A DNA stretch of 64,000 bases from positions 62,001 to 126,000 of the forward strand of contig JADJVG010000006.1 in NCBI GenBank assembly GCA_016716675.1. The letters run 5' to 3'. This DNA is from Hyphomicrobium sp. (lineage in GTDB: Bacteria; Pseudomonadota; Alphaproteobacteria; Rhizobiales; Hyphomicrobiaceae). A model generated the notes under the pieces. It searched no databases. It was not told where the DNA came from and was given only the letters and a program-made list of their open reading frames with translations. Both the position numbers and the translations under genes were made by a program. This document shows positions 1 through 7,952 of this stretch, piece by piece; positions within the stretch are counted from its first letter, which is position 1, and each line of letters opens with the position of its first letter.

Positions 1-412
1 CGCGCAAAATGTACCGCACCTTGCCGGTGTCGATATAGGTGCGCTTCAGTTCGGGAAACGTCACTTCCTGAAAGTTGCGGCAGTGGCGGCAGGTCAGTGA
101 TGCATACTGCACAATCGTAACCGGCGCATTCGGGTCGCCCCATGCCATCTCGGGTAAAGGGGAGGGCGCGAAAATGTCAGCAAGTGTCGGCTTTTCAATG
201 ACTTCGCGGCCACCGGACGGCTTGGCATGTGGATCGCTGAGCGGCGAAGGCATCTCTTCCGCGGCTTCGGCGCTGACAGACGGATACGCCGACCCGGCAG
301 CGGAACCATCTTTCGACAGGCTGGCAATCGGCGGCAGACCATCGGCGCCGCAGGCAGCCAGCGTCAAAGTCAACGCGAGCACGCCGAACGGCAACGGCTT
401 CCAGCGTGTCAT
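1..412 (-). CDS. DsbA-family thioredoxin-fold lipoprotein (3' part outside window)
   Basis: The reading frame opens with ATG at 412 and runs off the left edge, so only the first 137 residues are seen. The N-terminus is a lipoprotein signal: a basic start, a hydrophobic stretch and a lipobox ending in Cys21 (L-A-A-C). After a Ser/Ala/Pro-rich linker comes the start of a thioredoxin fold with the redox motif C-R-H-C at residues 108-111, preceded by the strand APVTIVQYASLTC. This is the pattern of DsbA/Com1-type thiol oxidoreductases (DSBA-like fold). It is probably anchored in a membrane facing the periplasm. It lies 27 bp downstream of a paralogue on the same strand, with which it shares the YIDTGKVR stretch, so the two are probably co-transcribed. 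Substrates are unknown. Confidence 0.82.
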   Translation of the reverse strand, partial: MTRWKPLPFGVLALTLTLAACGADGLPPIASLSKDGSAAGSAYPSVSAEAAEEMPSPLSDPHAKPSGGREVIEKPTLADIFAPSPLPEMAWGDPNAPVTIVQYASLTCRHCRNFQEVTFPELKRTYIDTGKVRYILR

Positions 413-439
413 CGCTTTGCGTTTCCTAAATAGTTTGAA

Positions 440-1129
440 CTATTTCGCAGCCAGCATCGGCTCGATGACCTTGTCGAATGCTTCCAGCGTCGGCGTCTCC
501 ATCAAGCGTTTGCCGTTGATAAAGAACGTCGGCGTTGCGTTGACGCCGAAGACTTCGCTGGCGCGTTTGCGCCCATTGGTGATGTTGTCCAGAAGCTTCT
601 GGTCCGTCAGGCACTTATCGAAGCTTTCCTGCGTGAAGCCGGCCTGCTTGGCGATGTCGAACAGTTTCGGCACCGGGTTGCCGCTCGTGAAGGCCCAGTC
701 GGCTTGCTTCTCGAAAAGCGTTTCGACCATCGGGAACACCTTATCGCCCCCGGCGCAGCGGGTCAGCATCGAGGCAGCGGCCGCGAGGTTATCGAGTGGA
801 AATTCGCGGGAGATGAAGCGCACCTTGCCGGTATCGATGTATTTGGTCTTTAGTTGCGGGAAGACGCTGGTCGCGAACTTCTGGCAGTGGCCGCACGTCA
901 TAGACGCGTACTCGACGATCGTGACTTTGGCGTCTTTCGAGCCAACCGAGACATCCTCAAGTTCCGTCGGCTTCATCAGTTCTTCGACGGACACTTCCGC
1001 AGGACCCGTCTTCTTCTGGGCGAAGCTATCGGTGGCGGAGATGGCGAGCACGCCAGCCGCGGCCAATGAGAAGACCGCGAGGCGGCGGGTCAGGGTCGGG
1101 GCGCCGAGGGCTGTGGACGTGTCTTTCAA
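440..1129 (-). CDS. DsbA/Com1-like periplasmic thiol:disulfide oxidoreductase
   Basis: A 229-residue protein with a signal peptide (basic residues near 15-16, hydrophobic core 17-35, likely cleavage after S-F-A near 37) and a DsbA-type thioredoxin fold. The active site C-G-H-C is at residues 79-82 and the cis-proline loop is in VNATPTFFING near the C-terminus. Members of this family oxidise or isomerise disulfides in the periplasm. Start choice: I prefer TTG at 1129 because a perfect AAGGAG lies 6 nt upstream; an in-frame ATG at 1177 would add 16 residues that run straight through this ribosome site and do not look like part of a signal peptide. The gene is between the DUF721 gene (202 bp upstream) and the lipoprotein paralogue. 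Confidence 0.88.
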   Translation of the reverse strand: MKDTSTALGAPTLTRRLAVFSLAAAGVLAISATDSFAQKKTGPAEVSVEELMKPTELEDVSVGSKDAKVTIVEYASMTCGHCQKFATSVFPQLKTKYIDTGKVRFISREFPLDNLAAAASMLTRCAGGDKVFPMVETLFEKQADWAFTSGNPVPKLFDIAKQAGFTQESFDKCLTDQKLLDNITNGRKRASEVFGVNATPTFFINGKRLMETPTLEAFDKVIEPMLAAK

Positions 1130-1330
1130 GGCAAACTCCTTATGTCTCGCCTGATGCGTGGCACGGTGTGGCGGCAAGCTGACCGGGCAAAATAGCCATC
1201 GTCAGCCCTGGGGCACCGAGCCATGGGCACCGAATTTCGGGTTTCGCCTAACACGGAACCACCACTCGATTAAGGCAAATCCCGCCTGAATAGCAACTGA
1301 ATGGACCGTAACTTTTGACGCCTGCGCCGT

Positions 1331-1885
1331 TCAGCGCCGGGCGCGGTCGGCCGCGACACTGGCCCAAAGGGTCTCCAGGGCGGCTTTTAGCGGGCCTTCC
1401 GCCACCTCCGGAATGGGTGCTGGGCCGCTCGCCGCGGCAAGGTCCGCATCAAGGCCGAGACGGCCGCCCGCCGTATCTTTGGCCAACAGCGGCGCTTGGA
1501 TCAGCTTGAGAGTGGCGACGGCCCGGTAGCCGAAGTAGCGATTGATGCGGTCGATGATCTCGGCGGACCGGTATTCGACATCGAGCGCGCGGGCGGGTTC
1601 GACCCGCAATACCAGCGTCGCGCCGCCGGCTGCCCCCGTCCCATCGGGATCCGCGGCGCCGCGCGGCCACTTGATCCGTTCCGGCGCCGTGAAGCCGGCG
1701 ATCTCGGCGCCCGCAACCCGCGGCCATGCGGTCATGATCTCGGCGCTGTGAAAGCCGTACTTCTCAAAGGACTTGGCGGCGAGCTTAGGCACGAAGCTGC
1801 CGACCGCCTTGGCAAACGAGCCTTTGCCCGTCCGCCGGTCGGGCGGTAGCGGGCGAAACGCGTGTGGCTCTTTAGGTGTTGGCAT
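1331..1885 (-). CDS. DUF721 (DciA-like) protein
   Basis: A 184-residue protein with the DUF721 core between about residues 20 and 130. Recognisable pieces are F-A-K-A-V-G-S-F-V-P-K-L, W-P-R-V-A-G (the W-x-x-V-x-G signature) and the strand L-V-L-R-V-E-P-A-R-A-L-D followed by I-I-D-R-I-N-R-Y-F-G-Y. DUF721 includes DciA, the loader/operator of the replicative helicase DnaB in bacteria lacking DnaC/DnaI; whether this protein has that role is an inference. Its ATG overlaps the 5' region of the divergent mutY, so the two share a very short promoter region. In Hyphomicrobiales this gene commonly neighbours mutY and DsbA-like genes. Confidence 0.85.
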   Translation of the reverse strand: MPTPKEPHAFRPLPPDRRTGKGSFAKAVGSFVPKLAAKSFEKYGFHSAEIMTAWPRVAGAEIAGFTAPERIKWPRGAADPDGTGAAGGATLVLRVEPARALDVEYRSAEIIDRINRYFGYRAVATLKLIQAPLLAKDTAGGRLGLDADLAAASGPAPIPEVAEGPLKAALETLWASVAADRARR

Positions 1886-1904
1886 GTCGGCGTCGGCCTC
1901 TGGG

Positions 1905-3092
1905 ATGAGTTCCGGCTATCAAGCAAGAGGTCTACCATTGGTCAAACGATTCGGACGTCCCGCGCACGATTTAGATGGGGGACATGTGGGCGCTGTCGCA
2001 CAAAAGCAGTTGCCGCTTCGGCCGGCGGGGCCGGAGACCGTGCGCGCGTTGCTGGCGTGGTACGGCGCCGAGCGCCGCGATCTGCCATGGCGCTACGGGC
2101 CGCGCAAGAAGGCTGACCCCTATCGCGTCTGGCTGTCGGAGATCATGTTGCAGCAGACGACCGTCAAGGCCGTCATTCCCTACTTTGAAAAATTTGTCGC
2201 GCGTTGGCCGACCGTCGGCGATCTGGCGGCCGCACCGGAAGAGCACGTGCTGCAGATGTGGGCGGGGCTTGGCTATTACTCGCGGGCGCGCAACCTGAAG
2301 AAATGCGCCGATGCCGTGGTGCGCGATTATGGCGGCGCATTTCCATCGTCGGAATCGGAACTGCAGAAGCTGCCGGGCATCGGGCCGTATACGGCGGCGG
2401 CGATTTCTGCCATCGCGTTCGGCGAGAAGGCGACGCCTGTCGATGGCAACGTCGAGCGCGTTGTGGCGCGCTTGTTTGCGGTGCGCACGCCACTGCCGCT
2501 GGCAAAGCCGGAAATCAAGCATCTCGCGGCATCGCTGACGCCAACGCGGCGCGCCGGCGATTTCGCCCAGGCGATGATGGATCTCGGCAGCGAGATCTGC
2601 ACGCCGAAGCGGCCGTCGTGTCTGATGTGTCCGCTGCAACAGGATTGCGCGGCCAACGCCCACGGCGATGCCGACATGCTGCCGTTGAAATTACCAAAGG
2701 GTGAGCGCCCTGTGCGCAAGGCGGTTGCGTTTCTGGTGATGCGCGACGACGGCGCCGTGCTGTTGCGCAAGCGCCCGGAAGCAGGGCTTCTCGGCAGCAT
2801 GCTTGAAATTCCGTCGACGCCTTGGACCGACACGCTGCCCAGCCGCAAAGAAGCGTTGCGCTCTGCGCCGGTCTCGGCGCAGTGGTGGGCGCTACCGGGC
2901 GAAGTGGTGCATGTGTTCACGCACTTCCGCCTTGAGATGACGGTTTATCGCGCGCTCGTTGCGGAAGATGCCAGCCTGACGCTGTGGGCTGATCCCGAAC
3001 GCTGCCGCTGGGTGAAGCGCCGCGATCTGCATGGCGAAGCCTTGCCAAGCGTCATGCGCAAACTCATCGCTCACGGCCTCAAGGACGATTGA
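1905..3092 (+). CDS. mutY: A/G-specific adenine glycosylase MutY
   Basis: Removes adenine mispaired with 8-oxoguanine or G. The N-terminal HhH-GPD domain has the catalytic Glu in L-S-E-I-M-L-Q-Q-T-T, the helix-hairpin-helix L-P-G-I-G-P-Y-T-A-A-A-I and the catalytic Asp in V-D-G-N-V-E-R. The four iron-sulfur cysteines are spaced C-x6-C-x2-C-x5-C, as in the family. A C-terminal NUDIX-like domain (from K-A-V-A-F-L-V-M) reads 8-oxoG. The start is uncertain: ATG 1905 (395 residues) has no strong ribosome site; TTG 1935 with AGAGG upstream or GTG near 1986 would remove residues before the conserved A-L-L-A-W-Y. The gene converges on the fimbrial operon, ending 18 bp from it. Confidence 0.95.
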   Translation: MSSGYQARGLPLVKRFGRPAHDLDGGHVGAVAQKQLPLRPAGPETVRALLAWYGAERRDLPWRYGPRKKADPYRVWLSEIMLQQTTVKAVIPYFEKFVARWPTVGDLAAAPEEHVLQMWAGLGYYSRARNLKKCADAVVRDYGGAFPSSESELQKLPGIGPYTAAAISAIAFGEKATPVDGNVERVVARLFAVRTPLPLAKPEIKHLAASLTPTRRAGDFAQAMMDLGSEICTPKRPSCLMCPLQQDCAANAHGDADMLPLKLPKGERPVRKAVAFLVMRDDGAVLLRKRPEAGLLGSMLEIPSTPWTDTLPSRKEALRSAPVSAQWWALPGEVVHVFTHFRLEMTVYRALVAEDASLTLWADPERCRWVKRRDLHGEALPSVMRKLIAHGLKDD

Positions 3093-3110
3093 GCAGCACT
3101 GCGCGTCCAT

Positions 3111-4043
3111 TCAATAATCAATGGTGACGATGACCGTATCGGTGTACGTGCCGGACGGTGGCGTGGCCTGCGCTCGGACGCGGCCATAGACGGGAATTGT
3201 GACCTCTGATCCCGTGCCTGTACCGTTGTAAACGTTCATGCCGATGTTATATCCCCAGCCCTGTGTGCGGCCGCTGTCGAGGTAAATGCCGTAGGACAAC
3301 AGGTCCGTGCCGTTGCGCATGTAACGGACAGTCGGATCGAAGCCGCCGTTTGCACCGTAGTCCATGCTAACCGTGAACAGCGACTGGCTACTGCATCGGG
3401 CCGAGATCGATGTCTGAGCATCGACTACCAACGCTGTCGATGTCAAAGTTCCAAAGTTTAGCGGGTTGGTCGTCAGGTAACAGGCGGGCACATAGTCAGC
3501 ACCGACCGAGGCTGCGGCCATCGTTGTGTTGGTGCTCACGGTTGAGCAATCGGTGTGGCCGGCCGCGTCATCGGAGGTGACGGTGACAACCGGAGCGTCA
3601 GTGTAACGCGTTGTCGTCTTCTGCGTCGGCGCCGTGGATTGGGGCGTCGCTATTGCACCGTAGACCGGCAGGTTAAACGTGCCTTCGCCGTTGGTGTCGA
3701 GTGTGATGACACCGCCCGGTGAGTTCGTTCCATTCTGCGAAGGCCAACTGGCGCCGCCGGCGGAAACATCGGACAAATCATAGGTGATGACACCCGATCC
3801 ACCCGACCAGTGCAACTCGCGAGTTGCCTCGATGGCGACGCAGGCGCGCACGCTTTGTCCAGAGGTGCCGCCAGAGCACGTCACGGTGATGTTCGATGTG
3901 GATGTCTCATCGGGGTCGTCGAGGGCGTTGATATCGCCGAACTCCATTGTGAACGTGCCGGAACACGACAGCGCCGAAGCCGGTGCTGCGCTTCCAAAAC
4001 AGGCCCACAACGCAACTATGGCCATGATCGCAATCTGTCTCAT
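3111..4043 (-). CDS. Two-domain spore coat U (SCPU) fimbrial protein, probable tip adhesin
   Basis: 310 residues: a signal peptide ending near A-S-A-L-S (about 25), a first SCPU domain to about residue 180 with four cysteines, and a second SCPU domain from P-A-C-Y-L-T-T-N-P-L-N-F-G to the end. The C-terminal S-G-T-Y-T-D-T-V-I-V-T-I-D-Y is the typical donor/terminal strand of SCPU pilins. In archaic chaperone-usher pili (Csu type) the two-domain protein encoded last is the tip adhesin (CsuE); by position and architecture this is the counterpart. Its ATG overlaps the usher stop codon (ATGA), so translation is probably coupled. Binding target unknown. Confidence 0.85.
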   Translation of the reverse strand: MRQIAIMAIVALWACFGSAAPASALSCSGTFTMEFGDINALDDPDETSTSNITVTCSGGTSGQSVRACVAIEATRELHWSGGSGVITYDLSDVSAGGASWPSQNGTNSPGGVITLDTNGEGTFNLPVYGAIATPQSTAPTQKTTTRYTDAPVVTVTSDDAAGHTDCSTVSTNTTMAAASVGADYVPACYLTTNPLNFGTLTSTALVVDAQTSISARCSSQSLFTVSMDYGANGGFDPTVRYMRNGTDLLSYGIYLDSGRTQGWGYNIGMNVYNGTGTGSEVTIPVYGRVRAQATPPSGTYTDTVIVTIDY

Positions 4044-6463
4044 TGGCAGACCTCCGGGCCGATGACCGGCTGGATTTCGTTGGTAGGCGCGAACGCGAAC
4101 TGCGCGGTGCAGGTACCCTTCTCGTGGGTGATGCGCACGGTGTTGACGGATTTCAGGTCCTTGATGAAAGCTTGGCCGTCATAGCCGACGACGAAGGGTT
4201 CATCCGAGCCTTCGAGTTGGCCTTCCGAACCGGGCGGAATGAATGCGCCATTGCCATCCTGCAGAACGACGAGTGCGCTCTGGGTTGCTTTCTTCACGTC
4301 AAAATCAACGTAAACGCCGCTTCTGAAGCTGGGGGTGATGTAGTCATACGTCGTTGCCGGTTCGGCGTTGATCGGCAGGTCCATCGGGTCGATCGAGATC
4401 TTGTTGCGCTGATAGGAATTGAGGTTGGGGATCATTATTTTGCCGTTCTCGTTGGTGGTGCCAACGACGACGTTCTCGCGTTCGACTTTGACGTTCGGCT
4501 CGTGCACATCGACGACGGCGAAAGCATCGTCGATGCGGTTCGAGGCGTAGACGTCACCACCGATCATCGACAACGCACCTTCGACTGTTGCCGACGCGCG
4601 CACGCCCGAGGCCCCCTGCGTCAAGCCGGCTTCAAGGCGGGCGGCCGAGGTGCGATAGCCGACGCTTGCCGTACGATACGGGTTGTCATCCTCCAGGTCT
4701 GTGACGCGCCAGCCCCAACTGCCGGGCTTCTGCTCCACCGGCTTGTTGGCCGAGATCTGAGCGCCGTAATCGCCACCGCGTCCGCTGAGGCCGCTGCTCA
4801 CTGATACGTTGCCGTCGAGCGACATGCTGACACCGAGGTAAAAGCCGCTGTTGTTGGATTCGTTCAAATCGACGTAGCCTGTGGCGAGCAGGCTGGCTCT
4901 CTCAAGGATCGGGCGGGAGTAGGTGGCGGTGACAATTTCTGTCGGGTCGTCATCGTCTGCTTCGTAGCGCATATACGTGGCACTCACCGTCGCTTTATCG
5001 AAGGTGAGCGGCGTGCTCAGCGTCACCGAGTCGATGGCGCGCGGCGGCGCATAGCTGAAGAGGCCGGTTGAAATTCCAGGAATGCCGACGAAGTCGGGGC
5101 GGATTGGGTTTTCACGCGCTGTAAGCGACGCAATATCCTCGTAGTCACCGAGCGCATGTTGCGAGCGGCCGTTGATCGATACCGGGCCGACCTTGGTTTC
5201 AAAGCTGCCGTAGAGTTGCGCGCCCGAGCCTTCATCCGACGAACTGCCGCTGAGCGCTGCCGATACGACGGCGCGATCGAAGACGCGCGCTACCACACCT
5301 GCGCCGCCGTTCAACAGCTTCTCGCCGACTTCACCGTGGACTTCCCCTGTCAGCCAGTCGTTGATGCCGGCGCGCAGCGTGCCGGACGCAACGATGTCAT
5401 CGCTGTAGGCATTGGATTCGATGCCGTAAAAAGCGCGTGAAAAGCCGGTCTCCATAGAAAAATCCAAAAGCCCCGGCTTCAGGAGCTGGGGCGAATTATA
5501 AAATGACACGGATTGTACCGTTTCCCGGCCAGAGGCATCCCGGGTGACGACTTGGGCGACCCCCGCGCCCGTCACCGCCGGAATGTTGTCGATCTGATAT
5601 GGTCCTGCTGCCACGTCCTTCGAGAAGGATTTGACGCCATTGATATAGACGTCGACTGCCGTCGGCACAGCGGCCGATCCGCTAACGGCGGGCAACGGGC
5701 TTTTTACCAAATTCGGTTGCATCGAGAAGGCGCGTTGCACTTGTACGCCGCCCAACCGGACAGGACGTGACCAAGCAGTTCCGCCCGAAATGAAGTCACC
5801 GGCGCGCCAGCGTACCAGATCGTCTTCGTCTGAAAATGTGTACGTCGTATCGAGGCGCAGGGTCTCCGTCTCATCGGCAAGCGTCATGCCGATGATCGCG
5901 GAATTGTCGAGGACGCCGAACGGCGCGATCAAGCGCGTGTCGAGCGTTGCGTTGATGCCATCGAAGTTCGACGAGCGGAAACTCGTAACGCCGTCTTCGC
6001 CGCCGTGTGAGCCAAACAGCGTGTAGTTCAGTACTGCGCCGTAGTCACTTGGAGTGACGGTCGCTTGCTTGAGTTCGCCGCGCGCATCGTAGGTTTTCTT
6101 GATACGGTTGTTGTCGCCGGTCTCAATCGCGATCGCTTGGGCTGGCTCGTCATAGACGTAGCTCAGGCCCGGCAGATCGCTGAGCGGCACCAGGTCATCG
6201 GGGCTTTTGCCCGCGGGTGCTACAATGCCGATCTCACCGAGTTCACGCGCAGTCGCGGCGAGGCGGCTGTCACCGAGGTCGGTGAAAGCTGCAACCAAGC
6301 CGGTCGGCTGGCCGTTGATCGAAACATCGAGCTGGAGCGTAATCGCGGCGTTCTGTGTGCTATCAACGTCATCGGCTGCCGCGAACTGCGGCAGCGCAAT
6401 GACAATCAGGCCAAGAAATAGCGCGCAGAACTTAGCGAGCGGAAACAGGTAGCGCTTGAGCAT
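4040..6463 (-). CDS. Fimbrial outer-membrane usher (PapC/CsuD-like)
   Basis: 807 residues, the usual length for archaic-type ushers. A signal peptide (residues 1-30) is followed by an N-terminal chaperone-binding domain, a 24-strand beta-barrel region with the internal plug, and two C-terminal domains. Recognisable usher stretches are A-V-D-V-Y-I-N-G-V-K-S-F, G-P-Y-Q-I-D-N-I-P-A-V-T-G-A-G and the late E-N-G-K-I-M-I-P-N-L. It threads chaperone-bound subunits through the outer membrane and polymerises them. It overlaps the chaperone gene by 32 bp upstream and the tip gene by 4 bp downstream, so the three are one translation-coupled unit. Confidence 0.93.
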   Translation of the reverse strand: MLKRYLFPLAKFCALFLGLIVIALPQFAAADDVDSTQNAAITLQLDVSINGQPTGLVAAFTDLGDSRLAATARELGEIGIVAPAGKSPDDLVPLSDLPGLSYVYDEPAQAIAIETGDNNRIKKTYDARGELKQATVTPSDYGAVLNYTLFGSHGGEDGVTSFRSSNFDGINATLDTRLIAPFGVLDNSAIIGMTLADETETLRLDTTYTFSDEDDLVRWRAGDFISGGTAWSRPVRLGGVQVQRAFSMQPNLVKSPLPAVSGSAAVPTAVDVYINGVKSFSKDVAAGPYQIDNIPAVTGAGVAQVVTRDASGRETVQSVSFYNSPQLLKPGLLDFSMETGFSRAFYGIESNAYSDDIVASGTLRAGINDWLTGEVHGEVGEKLLNGGAGVVARVFDRAVVSAALSGSSSDEGSGAQLYGSFETKVGPVSINGRSQHALGDYEDIASLTARENPIRPDFVGIPGISTGLFSYAPPRAIDSVTLSTPLTFDKATVSATYMRYEADDDDPTEIVTATYSRPILERASLLATGYVDLNESNNSGFYLGVSMSLDGNVSVSSGLSGRGGDYGAQISANKPVEQKPGSWGWRVTDLEDDNPYRTASVGYRTSAARLEAGLTQGASGVRASATVEGALSMIGGDVYASNRIDDAFAVVDVHEPNVKVERENVVVGTTNENGKIMIPNLNSYQRNKISIDPMDLPINAEPATTYDYITPSFRSGVYVDFDVKKATQSALVVLQDGNGAFIPPGSEGQLEGSDEPFVVGYDGQAFIKDLKSVNTVRITHEKGTCTAQFAFAPTNEIQPVIGPEVCQ

Positions 6464-7163
6464 TTATGGGCCCGGAATCGCTCGCGGCCTTAATCAGAAG
6501 CGGCGTTGATGCCGTCTGTAAAGCTTGCGGCGCTACCCAACTCTTGCTCGAACGCGCGAGAACATATCCTGCCAGGCCCTTGGCGACTGTGACCGGTTTC
6601 CCCTGGGGGCCGGACGCAGTGAGGTCAGCGACGCGAACGCGGCGACCGCCAGTATTGGTGGCAGACACAAAGACCTTGCCTTCGCGCTTCTCAAGCGACC
6701 AGATAAGGTCACCCTTGGGGGCGGCGGGAGGCAGAAAGAACACGGGAACGGAATAGCGGAATGCCATCGTGATAGTGCCGGCACGGCGCTGCGACGGATC
6801 GACGATCTCATCGATCATCACGCGATAGGTTTCTTCGATCTGCGGCGGCTGCTTGGACAAGCGCACAAGCCGGACCGTGTAATCCATGTTAGGTTTGATG
6901 GTCGCGATGGGTGGGCTGGCGACGACATCCTTGGCCTGTTCGAGTTTCTCGACGCCGTTAACGTACGTCCAGCGGAAGACGCGGATCTGCGCTTTGAGAG
7001 GCGCGATACCCGAATTCTTCAAATTCATGGTCGTTGCATGGCTGCCCGACGTCACTTCCACCGTCGTTGGCGCAACCTGTAGAGACGCAGCGGAGGCTGC
7101 CGTTGACATCGCCAAAAGGGCGACTGAAACCATCGATGCACGTAGGCTGGTCCGCATCATCAT
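6432..7163 (-). CDS. Periplasmic fimbrial chaperone (PapD/CsuC-like)
   Basis: 243 residues: signal peptide ending near A-A-S-A-A-S (about 26), then the two immunoglobulin-like domains of PapD chaperones. The first starts L-Q-V-A-P-T-T-V-E-V and contains the hydrophobic edge strand N-M-D-Y-T-V-R-L-V-R-L-S-K; the conserved E-E-T-Y-R-V-M-I-D-E-I segment and S-V-P-V-F-F-L-P-P follow. It holds pilin subunits by donor-strand complementation until the usher takes them. It starts 30 bp after the major pilin gene and runs 32 bp into the usher gene. Confidence 0.93.
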   Translation of the reverse strand: MMMRTSLRASMVSVALLAMSTAASAASLQVAPTTVEVTSGSHATTMNLKNSGIAPLKAQIRVFRWTYVNGVEKLEQAKDVVASPPIATIKPNMDYTVRLVRLSKQPPQIEETYRVMIDEIVDPSQRRAGTITMAFRYSVPVFFLPPAAPKGDLIWSLEKREGKVFVSATNTGGRRVRVADLTASGPQGKPVTVAKGLAGYVLARSSKSWVAPQALQTASTPLLIKAASDSGPINAQALPVSAR

Positions 7164-7193
7164 TCTCCGCTGCGTCTCTAAAGGGATTGAAAA

Positions 7194-7691
7194 TTAATAT
7201 TGGAGGGTGACCGTCAGCGTGTCGCTGTACGAGCCCGAGGGTGGCGTCGACTGACTCGGGATCTCGCCCCAAATGGTGACCGAGTGTAGGCCGTTGTTGC
7301 CGGTCGCTGGGCTGCTGTAGTTATTTGGAGAGAGGTAGCTCGAAATCGGGCCAAATGGTGTGACGCCGTAGCCATCAATGGATACGGTGTACGTCAGGAG
7401 GTTGGCGCCAGAGGCCATGCGGCGCGTGGAGCCCGATGGGTTTGAACCATAATCGATGCCGATGTTGAACGGTGAATCCGTTGTGCAATCGACGTCGACC
7501 GTCGTCTGAACTTGGATCGGGGAACCGTTCACGTTGGTTAAGCTGCCGAAAGCAAGCGGGTTGGTTGCGAGTGTGCAACTGGCGTTAATGGTGGCTGTAA
7601 CGGCCATCGTACCCGTTTGCTGGGCGGCAGACGCGCTGTGCGACGCAACGGCGGCGCCAACGACTGCAAGGCATGCGACTTTCTTAAACAT
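7194..7691 (-). CDS. Spore coat U (SCPU) domain fimbrial subunit, probable major pilin
   Basis: 165 residues: signal peptide ending A-S-A-A-Q (about 23), then one SCPU domain. It has the conserved start A-S-C-T-L-A-T-N-P-L-A-F-G, the paired cysteine in V-D-V-D-C-T-T, I-G-I-D-Y-G and the terminal strand G-S-Y-S-D-T-L-T-V-T-L-Q-Y. It is the first gene of the operon pilin-chaperone-usher-tip, and its position fits the structural subunit CsuA/B. AAGGG lies 7 nt before the ATG. The second cysteine-containing strand and domain match the C-terminal domain of the tip protein. Confidence 0.88.
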   Translation of the reverse strand: MFKKVACLAVVGAAVASHSASAAQQTGTMAVTATINASCTLATNPLAFGSLTNVNGSPIQVQTTVDVDCTTDSPFNIGIDYGSNPSGSTRRMASGANLLTYTVSIDGYGVTPFGPISSYLSPNNYSSPATGNNGLHSVTIWGEIPSQSTPPSGSYSDTLTVTLQY

Positions 7692-7827
7692 AAGCGAACC
7701 CTTTCGCGACTCTACAAGAGACTAAAACTTGAAGAGGCTTCAAAAGCCGAACGCAAAACAAGCAGCTCGTTGATAGCCAACCCCGATGCGGTCCAACTGG
7801 ATCGCATAGGTATCATTACGGAACAGT

Positions 7828-7846
7828 GTTAAAGAGACCGTTAAAG
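7828..7846. promoter_or_regulatory. Direct repeat GTTAAAG x2 upstream of the fimbrial operon
   Basis: GTTAAAG occurs at 7828-7834 and again at 7840-7846, 5 bp apart and about 140 bp upstream of the pilin ATG. The 12-bp period is close to one helical turn, so it could be an operator. It resembles a CtrA box (TTAA-N7-TTAA) but the spacing is 8, not 7. Confidence 0.25.
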
Positions 7847-7891
7847 GACGTCGGGGTTGACAAAAGACTTATGGATTTTTTGCGGCCATAG

Positions 7892-7927
7892 AAAAAGGCG
7901 CGCCTGCCGGACCGGCAAACGCGCCTT
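7892..7927 (-). terminator. Rho-independent terminator of the CcrM-like gene
   Basis: Perfect 8-bp stem AAGGCGCG/CGCGCCTT (7895-7902 with 7920-7927) with an inner GCC/GGC pairing; read on the minus strand it is followed by TTTTT. It lies 25 bp past the stop of the methylase gene. Confidence 0.85.
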
Positions 7928-7952
7928 GATGAGGGGGCGTCGGGCGGGAGAT

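Noticed and set aside
75..1154. Long plus-strand frame over the DsbA-like genes
   Set aside because: It is antisense to two genes with recognisable motifs, has no ribosome site and no family features. GC-rich coding DNA often leaves such frames.
7692..7891. CtrA boxes (TTAA-N7-TTAA) in the fimbrial promoter
   Set aside because: The spacing is 8, not 7; kept only as a direct repeat.
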